Both the position numbers and the translations under genes were made by a program. Source: Mayfieldus sp963772265 (GTDB lineage Bacteria > Actinomycetota > Thermoleophilia > Solirubrobacterales > 70-9). Taken from it: DNA of 64,000 bases. The stretch spans positions 310,001 to 374,000 of the forward strand of contig CAVYWS010000005.1 of NCBI GenBank assembly GCA_963772265.1, in the 5' to 3' direction. Numbering within the stretch: the first letter of the stretch is position 1; each line of letters begins with the position of its first letter. Shown here one piece after another: positions 58,633 to 64,000 of the stretch. A model generated the notes under the pieces. It was not told the origin of the DNA and ran no database searches. It worked only from the letters and a program-made list of their open reading frames with translations.

Positions 58633-59203
58633 GTGCCGGTCCCGCGTAGGTTCGACCGGCGCCCGCCCGAGCGCGACCAGACCCGGCTCAACGACCGGAT
58701 CCGCTCCCCTGAGGTGCGGCTGATCGGCTCCGACGGCGAGCAGGTCGGGGTGGTCAAGATCGAGGACGCGCTCGAGCGCGCCCAGGCGGAGGACCTCGAC
58801 CTGGTCGAGGTCGCGCCGGAAGCCAAGCCCCCGGTCGCCCGGCTGCTCGACTACTCGAAGTACAAGTACGAGCAGGAGCAGAAGGCGAAGGCCGCCCGCA
58901 AGCACCAGCAGCAGGTCAACGTGCGCGAGATCAAGCTGCGCCCGAAGATCGCCGACCACGACTACGAGACCAAGAAGGGCCACGTCGAGCGATTCCTGCT
59001 CGGCCGCAACAAGGTCAAGGTGACGATCATGTTCCGCGGCCGCGAGCAGGCCCATCCCGAGCGCGGCCGGGCGCTGCTGCAGCGGCTGTTCGAGGACCTC
59101 GATGGCCTGGCGACGATCGAGCAGGAGCCTCTTCAGGAGGGGCGCAACATGAGCATGCTGCTGGCGCCTGTCGCGCGAGGCGGTCCAGGCCGGCTCGGGC
59201 TAG
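58633..59203 (+). CDS. infC: Translation initiation factor IF-3, frameshifted at the end
   Basis: About 190 residues from GTG 58633. NTD (RLNDRIRSPEVRLIGSDGEQVGVVKIEDALERAQAEDLDLVEVAPEAKPPVARLLDYSKYKYEQEQK) and CTD (VREIKLRPKIADHDYETKKGHVERFL; KVKVTIMFRGREQAHPERGRALL). IF-3 keeps 30S subunits free and checks the start codon. One extra base around 59172 disrupts the last residues; the repaired end reads APVREAVQAGSG, stop TAG 59201-59203. The thrS-infC order is typical; rpmI and rplT do not follow, since convergent secreted-protein genes start here. The 125-base thrS-infC gap shows no clear leader. Confidence 0.92.
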
Positions 59204-59214
59204 CCCGCCGAAGC

Positions 59215-61338
59215 TCAGCGAAGGATCCGCAGCGTCCGTCTCGCCGGGGCCGAGACCGACGATCCGTCAGGGCTCAGGGCCCGGAACGAGACCTTGTGGC
59301 GTCCGTAGGAGAGCTTCAGCCGCGCCCGCGACGAGCAGGCGTGCCAGCGCCGGCGGTCGGCGCGGCACTGGAAGCTGCTGCCGGGCACGCTCGAGGCGAT
59401 GCGGAAGGTCGGGGTGCGGTCGCGGGTGCGGCCCGACGGGCCGGCGGTGATCCGGGTCTTCGGGGGCCCGCCGGAGGACGTCTTCGGGGTGCGGCGGGGT
59501 CGAGAACCTGGAGCTGAAGCTCGCCCCGACCGCCTTGTCGCCGTCGACGGTGAGCTGGCAGCGGCCGGCGCCGGCGCATGCCCCGTTCCAGCCGCCCAGC
59601 GTGGCGCCGGCGCCGGGGGTGGCGGTGAGGCTGACCGGAATGCCGTCGCTGAAGGTCGCGGTGCAGTCGCCGGGGCAGTTGATGCCCGGGCCGGTGACCG
59701 TCCCGGTGCCCGAGACCGAGACCGTGAGCACGTGCCTCGGCCCCGGCGAGGAGTCGATCATGTCCGCCAGCTCGACCGCGAGCCGCGGCGACCGCGGCGG
59801 GCGAGGCGGTGGCCTGCTTCATCGAGGGGAAGAGGTTCTGCGCGACCGCGGTCGCGTCGTCGCCGCGCCCCTCGCTCTGGAGCAGGTGCAGGTACTCGTA
59901 GTCCTCGCGCCCGTCGCGGATCCGCTTCAGCCGGATCGACTCGATCGGGATCGCGTGGGCTCCCGCCGATCACGTTGGTCGTGCCCGGGTAGAAAAGCGT
60001 TCCGTCGCCGTTGCCGCCGCAGCAGTACTGATCGCTCCAGGCGGTCCCGAGCTTGTTGGTGGTGCCCCAGTAGAGCTCGCCCCTGGCGCCGCTGGTGAAG
60101 GTGAGCCAGCCCATCGCCCGCTGCTGTGAGGACGGCTCGTCGATCGCATAGCCGGGCCAGCCGTCGTACTCGGAGCCCTCGTACTCGCCGCAGGAGAAGC
60201 TGTCGCAGGATGTGTAGGGCCAGAGGTTGCGGGACGAGCTCGAGCCGCGCCACGAGTCATAGGCGGCGAGGCCGTCGCGCGGGAAGGCGTCGGCGTTGGG
60301 GGAGAGGTCGCTGGCCCAGGCGGGCGCCCGGCCGACCCCGGCGGTGACCAGCTTGCGGACCCCGGGCCAGGCCTGGTCGGCTGCCGCGGCCTTGGAGTCG
60401 CAGTTGCTCCAGTCAGTCGAGGTGTGAGGCTCGTCGCAGACGTAGTCGAAGAACCGCTCGGCGACCTCGGGGTGCTGCTGGGCGAGGCTGCGCCACTGGC
60501 CGACGCAGGTCGCGCTGCAGCCGTAGGTGTCGATCGCGGTCATCTCGGCCCCGGCCAGCCGGGTGCGGGGGTCGGTTCCCTCGAGCAGCCGCTGAAAGGA
60601 GGAGAAGCGGCCCGGTGAGATGTTGGAGAGGGTGACGCGGTTGTCGAGGGCGCTGACCTCGAACAGGGTCTGGTCGATCCCCGAGCCGCCGGTGCCGCCG
60701 AAGGCGCTGCGCAGGGTCGAGGTCGAGGGGATCGAGAAGTCGAAGACGGTCAGGTGAACGGGGACCTCGGCGACGGTCCCGCCGCCGCCGCGGACGAGAA
60801 CGCTGCCGCGGTAGTCGCCGGCGGGGGCGTCGTTGGGAACCAGGACGTCGATCCAGGCGGTCAGCCTGCCGTTTGCCGCAAGGTCGATCGGGAAGGCGTT
60901 GCGGTCCTCGTTGTAGATCGGGTCGCGCTCCGGGATCAGGGCGTCGGGCCAGTTGCCGGTCGCGCCCTCTGCGTCGGAGCGCTGGGTGACGCGGTAGTCG
61001 ACCTCGCGGTAGATCGTCAGGTTCGAGGCCGGGATCGTCGCGCCGCCGGGACCGGTCAGGGTCTGGCCGGGATCGACGCGGACCGCGCTCAGCGGGGTCG
61101 AGCCCGCCTGGATCGCGAGCTGAAACGACTCGAACTCGTTGCCGGCGGCGCTGATCTCGGCGCTGGCGCCGCCACCGGCGGGAAGCGGCTGGTCGGAGCG
61201 GATCGTCGTCAGCGAGTCATACGCGCTGCACGCTGGCGCGGGCCGCCGCGGCGCTCGCCGCGGGGACGAGCCCAGAGGGCCAGCGCGGCGGCGACTGCGA
61301 TCGAGAGAGCGGACGAATGTCTTCGTGAAGGCGTCCAT
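59215..61338 (-). CDS. Secreted GH123/DUF4091-like protein with Cys-rich beta-repeat tail, frameshifted
   Basis: About 700 residues over several frames from ATG 61338. Export signal in a shifted frame near the start (SIAVAAALALWA). N-terminal beta domain YDSLTTIRSDQPLPAGGGAS, NEFESFQLAIQAG, GH123-like barrel with the Asp-Glu pair RFFDYVCDEPHTSTDW and a second IDEP, then DUF4091 (NVIGGS ... SIRLKRIRDGREDYEYLHLL), a divergent InlB/BNR-type repeat (LTVSVSGTGTVTGPGINCPGDC; NGACAGAGRCQLTVDGDKAV) and a basic end. Frames shift around 61250-61300, 59955, 59800 and 59490. Putative N-acetylhexosaminidase or other glycan hydrolase. Convergent with infC. Confidence 0.78.
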
Positions 61339-61442
61339 GCCAGGACTCGCATCGCCATCGCGCGGCGTGCTCGGTTAGGCGGCGCCTCCTGCCGTCGAAC
61401 ACGTGTCCACCGTATGCCTCAGCAATAGCGGGATGCGCCGGT

Positions 61443-63142
61443 TCAGCGGCCGGCGCGCCGGGCGCGCCGCGTCCGGCCGTCGATCATCGCCGCCAGCGCG
61501 TCGCGGGCCCTGTACAGCGCCCGTGAGCTGACCGTGGTCGAGTGCATCGAGACCGAAGGCGGCCCGAACAGCTGCTTGACGATCTGCTTCGCCTCCGGAC
61601 GCTGGCCCCGCTGCGATACCCGCTTCAGGTACTCGTAGTCCTCGCGCCCGTCGCGGATCCGCTTCAGCCGCATCGACTCGATCGGGATCTGGTGGGTTCC
61701 GCCGATCACGTCGGGGGTGCCGGGATAGAACAGGGTCCCGTCGCCGTTTCCGCCCGAGAGGTAGCTGTTGGTCCAGGCGGTCGAGATCGAGCGGCTGGTG
61801 CTCCAGTAGAGCTCGCCCGCGGCGCCGGTCTGGAAGGAGAGCCAGCCCATCGCCCGCGCCTGCGAGGAGGGCTCGTCGATCACGTAACCGGGCCAGCCGT
61901 CGTAGGCGTGCGACTGGTACTCGTCGCAGGAGAAGCTGTCGCAGGAGGTGTAGGGCCACAGCCGCCGCCTCGGCGCCCTGCTGCTGCGGGCTCCGCGGTG
62001 GCGCCGCCCCCGGTAGGAGCGGTAGGCGGCGTTGCCGTCGCGGTCGATCTGGTCGACGTTCGGCGAGAGGTCGGTCGCCCAGCCGGGGGCTTCGTCGGCG
62101 CCGGAGGTGACGAGCTTGCGGACACCGGGCCAGATCGACTCGGCGGCGGCGGCGGTGGCGTTGCAGTCGGCCCAGTCCTCGGCGCTCTCGGGCTCGTCGC
62201 AGATGTAGTCGATGAAGCGGTCGCCGACGATCGGATACTTCTGGGCCAGCTCGCGCCACTCGGCGAGGCAGCCGTCGGCGCAGTGGTAGGCCTCGAGCGC
62301 GGTCAGCTTGGCGCCGGGCAGGCGCACGCGGGGGTCGGTTCCCTGCAGCAGCGGCAGGATGCTGGAGGCGAAGCGGGACTCAGGGAAGGGCCAGACGTTG
62401 GCGAGGGTGACGCGGTTGTCGAGCGCCGCCGCGGCGAACAGCGACTGGTCGCCGCCGGGCAGGCTGACGCCCCTGATCGCGAACAGGCTGCGAAGCGACG
62501 AGGTCGAGGGGATCGAGAACCCGTAGACGCGCAGCTTCACCCGAACCCGGTCGACGAGCCCTGAGGGGCTCAGAACCCGCACCGACCCGCGGTAGACCCC
62601 GCTGCGCTGATGCGGGGGCACCAGGACGTCGACCCAGACCGCGACCTTCTGTCCCGGCGCGAGGTCGTAGGGGAAGGCGTTTCGGTCCTCGCCGTAGAAC
62701 GTGTCGCGCTCCGGGATCAGGGCGTCGGGCCAGCTGCCGGCCGCACCCTCGCCGTCGGAGGGCTGGGTGACGGTGTACTGGGCCTCGCGGTAGATCGTCA
62801 GGGCGGAGGATGGGATCGAGGCGGCGCCGGGGCCGTTGAGGGCGCCGGCCTCGACGCTGACCCCGCCCAGCGGCTCCGAACCCGCCTGGACCGCGAGCTG
62901 GAAGGACTCGAACTCGTTGCCGGCGGCGCTGATCTCGGCATTGGCGCCGCCGCCGGCGGGGAGCGGCTGGTCGGCGCGGATCGTCGCCAGCGAGTCGTAA
63001 GCGGAGACGGTCGCGCCGCCGCCGCCGCGTCGCTGGGGGCGGCGAGCGCCAGGAAGGCAAGAAGCGAGGTGGCGGCTGCGATCAGCCCCCGCGCAGCCGC
63101 CGATCTGCTGGTTCCGAGGCCGTGCATCCGCTCTTGACCCAT
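61443..63142 (-). CDS. Secreted GH123/DUF4091-like protein, frameshifted at the signal peptide
   Basis: About 566 residues. ATG 63142 gives GQERMHGLGTSRSAAARGLI and the signal AAATSLLAFLALAAPSDAAA; after a one-base shift near 63020 the mature protein runs uninterrupted to 61443. Domains as in the neighbouring gene: YDSLATIRADQPLPAGGGAN, NEFESFQLAVQAG, ICDEPESAEDWADC (Asp-Glu pair), YVIDEPSSQARAMGW, GGTHQIPIESMRLKRIRDGREDYEYL. Cys residues in CADG, CDEP, CNAT and CDSFSCDEY are conserved between the copies. It lacks the Cys-repeat tail. Confidence 0.8.
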
Positions 63143-63229
63143 CGGTCGCTGGCCGGGCGCGGTTAGGTGCGGGACTCTGGGTCAAACAGGCGTCCAGCGG
63201 GGGACGCGGTTATGTAGCCTCGTCGGCCC

Positions 63230-64000
63230 TTGCGAACCCTCCGCTTCGCACTCGCGCCGATCGCGCTGGCGGCGGCGCTCGCCGTCTCCGGCTGCGGCGG
63301 CTCGGACTCCGCAGGCCCCTCCGGCGGGTCGCCCGAGGACGCCGCGCCCGCCGGCCATGGCCCGGCCCGGGTCGGTGTCGCGGACTCGCTGAGCACCGTC
63401 CGCTTCGATCGCCCCAGCCCCGGCTCGCTCACCGCCGGTGCCTCGCTGCGGGCAGCGCGCAACGAGTTCGAGTCCTTCCAGGTGGTGGTCGACGCGCGCC
63501 GCGACCTGCGCGGGGTCAGGGTCCAGGCAGCCGGGCCGCTGCAGGGGCCGGCGGGAGCCGCGATCCCGGCGTCGGAGCTGACCGTCTACCGCGAGGCCGC
63601 CTACAGGGTGGGAGGGCCGGGCAAGCCCGCGTCGGACGCCGAGGGCGGACCGGGGCTGTGGCCCGATGCGCTGATCCCGGCCACCGACTACTTCTACGGC
63701 GAGCGCCGAAACGCGTTCCCGGTCGACGTCCCGGCGGGCGCGCAAGGCGGTCGCCTGGATCGACGTATTCGTCCCGGCCGACCAGCCCAGCGGGACCTAC
63801 CGCGGCAGCGTCCTCGTCCGCGACTCATCCGGGGAGCTTGCCCGGGTCCCGGTCAGCGTCGAGGTCCTCGACTTCGAGATCCCGTCGACGAGCTCGCTGC
63901 GAAGCGCCTTCTTCGCCGATCCGTTCGAGATCTGCCGCGCCTACACCGGCAGCCCGGCCTGCTCGCTCGAGGACCCCGCGACCTGGGCCCGGCGAGAGCT
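63230..64000 (+). CDS. Lipoprotein GH123/DUF4091-like protein (partial, frameshifted)
   Basis: From TTG 63230; runs off the window edge. Leader FALAPIALAAALAVSGCGGS has a lipobox-like SGC, so a lipoprotein anchor is likely. N-terminal domain VADSLSTVRFDRPSPGSLTAGASL, NEFESFQVVVDARRDLRGVRV, SELTVYREAAYRV, LWPDALIPATDYFYGERRNAFPVDVPAG. One extra base near 63741 must be dropped to continue with KAVAWIDVFVPADQPSGTYRGSVLV and VLDFEIPSTSSLRSAFF. Third member of the same family, divergent from the second; the 87-base gap (63143-63229) must hold both promoters. Confidence 0.75.
   Translation, partial: MRTLRFALAPIALAAALAVSGCGGSDSAGPSGGSPEDAAPAGHGPARVGVADSLSTVRFDRPSPGSLTAGASLRAARNEFESFQVVVDARRDLRGVRVQAAGPLQGPAGAAIPASELTVYREAAYRVGGPGKPASDAEGGPGLWPDALIPATDYFYGERRNAFPVDVPAGAQGGRLDRRIRPGRPAQRDLPRQRPRPRLIRGACPGPGQRRGPRLRDPVDELAAKRLLRRSVRDLPRLHRQPGLLARGPRDLGPARA

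Noticed and set aside
18288..59203. Programmed ribosomal frameshifting as the explanation for broken genes
   Set aside because: No common slippery heptamer or downstream structure; the sites are many, differ in context, and mostly need loss of a single base, which fits sequence error better.

Overview
This is high-GC chromosomal DNA that reads like an actinobacterium of the class Thermoleophilia (Solirubrobacterales-like). That placement is an inference from gene content and order: a division-type order yceD/DUF177-rpmF-plsX-acpP-rnc-smc-ftsY-ffh-rpsP-khpA-trmD-rplS-lepB-rnhB, a WhiG-type sigma factor beside a XerC/D recombinase, an EF-G-like paralogue, SnoaL-like proteins that begin MSQEN and end EAAGLSE, and a secreted protein with the FANVVAAIALFVALGG leader typical of that class.

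Layout. 1-1.2 kb: a gene tail and two small hypothetical genes. 1.2-17.6 kb: the core information-processing run (lipid and fatty-acid precursors, RNase III, SMC, both SRP GTPases, S16, TrmD, L19, signal peptidase, RNase HII, YraN), interrupted by secreted proteins, a Crp-type regulator and a diguanylate cyclase. 17.7-39.7 kb: FAD oxidoreductase, comM-dprA, thiD, ilvD, two alpha/beta hydrolases, formyl-THF cyclo-ligase-like protein, acyltransferase-epimerase pair, L,D-transpeptidase, xerC/D-whiG-EF-G, glyoxalases, RNase HI and a secreted serine protease. 39.85-40.94 kb: tRNA-Gly, a coiled-coil protein and tRNA-Cys. 40.9-46.6 kb: a decayed island whose far end carries an imperfect copy of the tRNA-Cys 3' end and which holds a truncated integrase and shuffled gene pieces. 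46.6-49.8 kb: chromosomal genes. 49.9-53.9 kb: a compact integrative element inserted at tRNA-Val, bounded by an exact 31-bp duplication of the tRNA 3' end, with an intact tyrosine integrase, an excisionase-like HTH protein and two unknown cargo proteins, one with a HEPN-like R-x4-H motif. 53.9-59.2 kb: hydrolase, large membrane protein (with a REP-like hairpin in its coding region), thrS and infC. 59.2-64 kb: three secreted GH123/DUF4091-like proteins.

Two cautions. First, many recognisable genes (rplS, FAD oxidoreductase, comM, dprA, ilvD, L,D-transpeptidase, a glyoxalase, thrS, infC, the DUF4091 genes) are broken by what look like single-base indels, often one extra base in a short G, C or T run. 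Essential genes are hit as well, so sequence error is more likely than decay; I give such genes their full reconstructed span. Second, the SMC-family ATPase is intact in frame but only about 774 residues long, and I can see no hinge domain in it. That is the most unusual core-genome feature here. The tRNA-Val element is the best candidate for an undescribed mobile or defence-type system.
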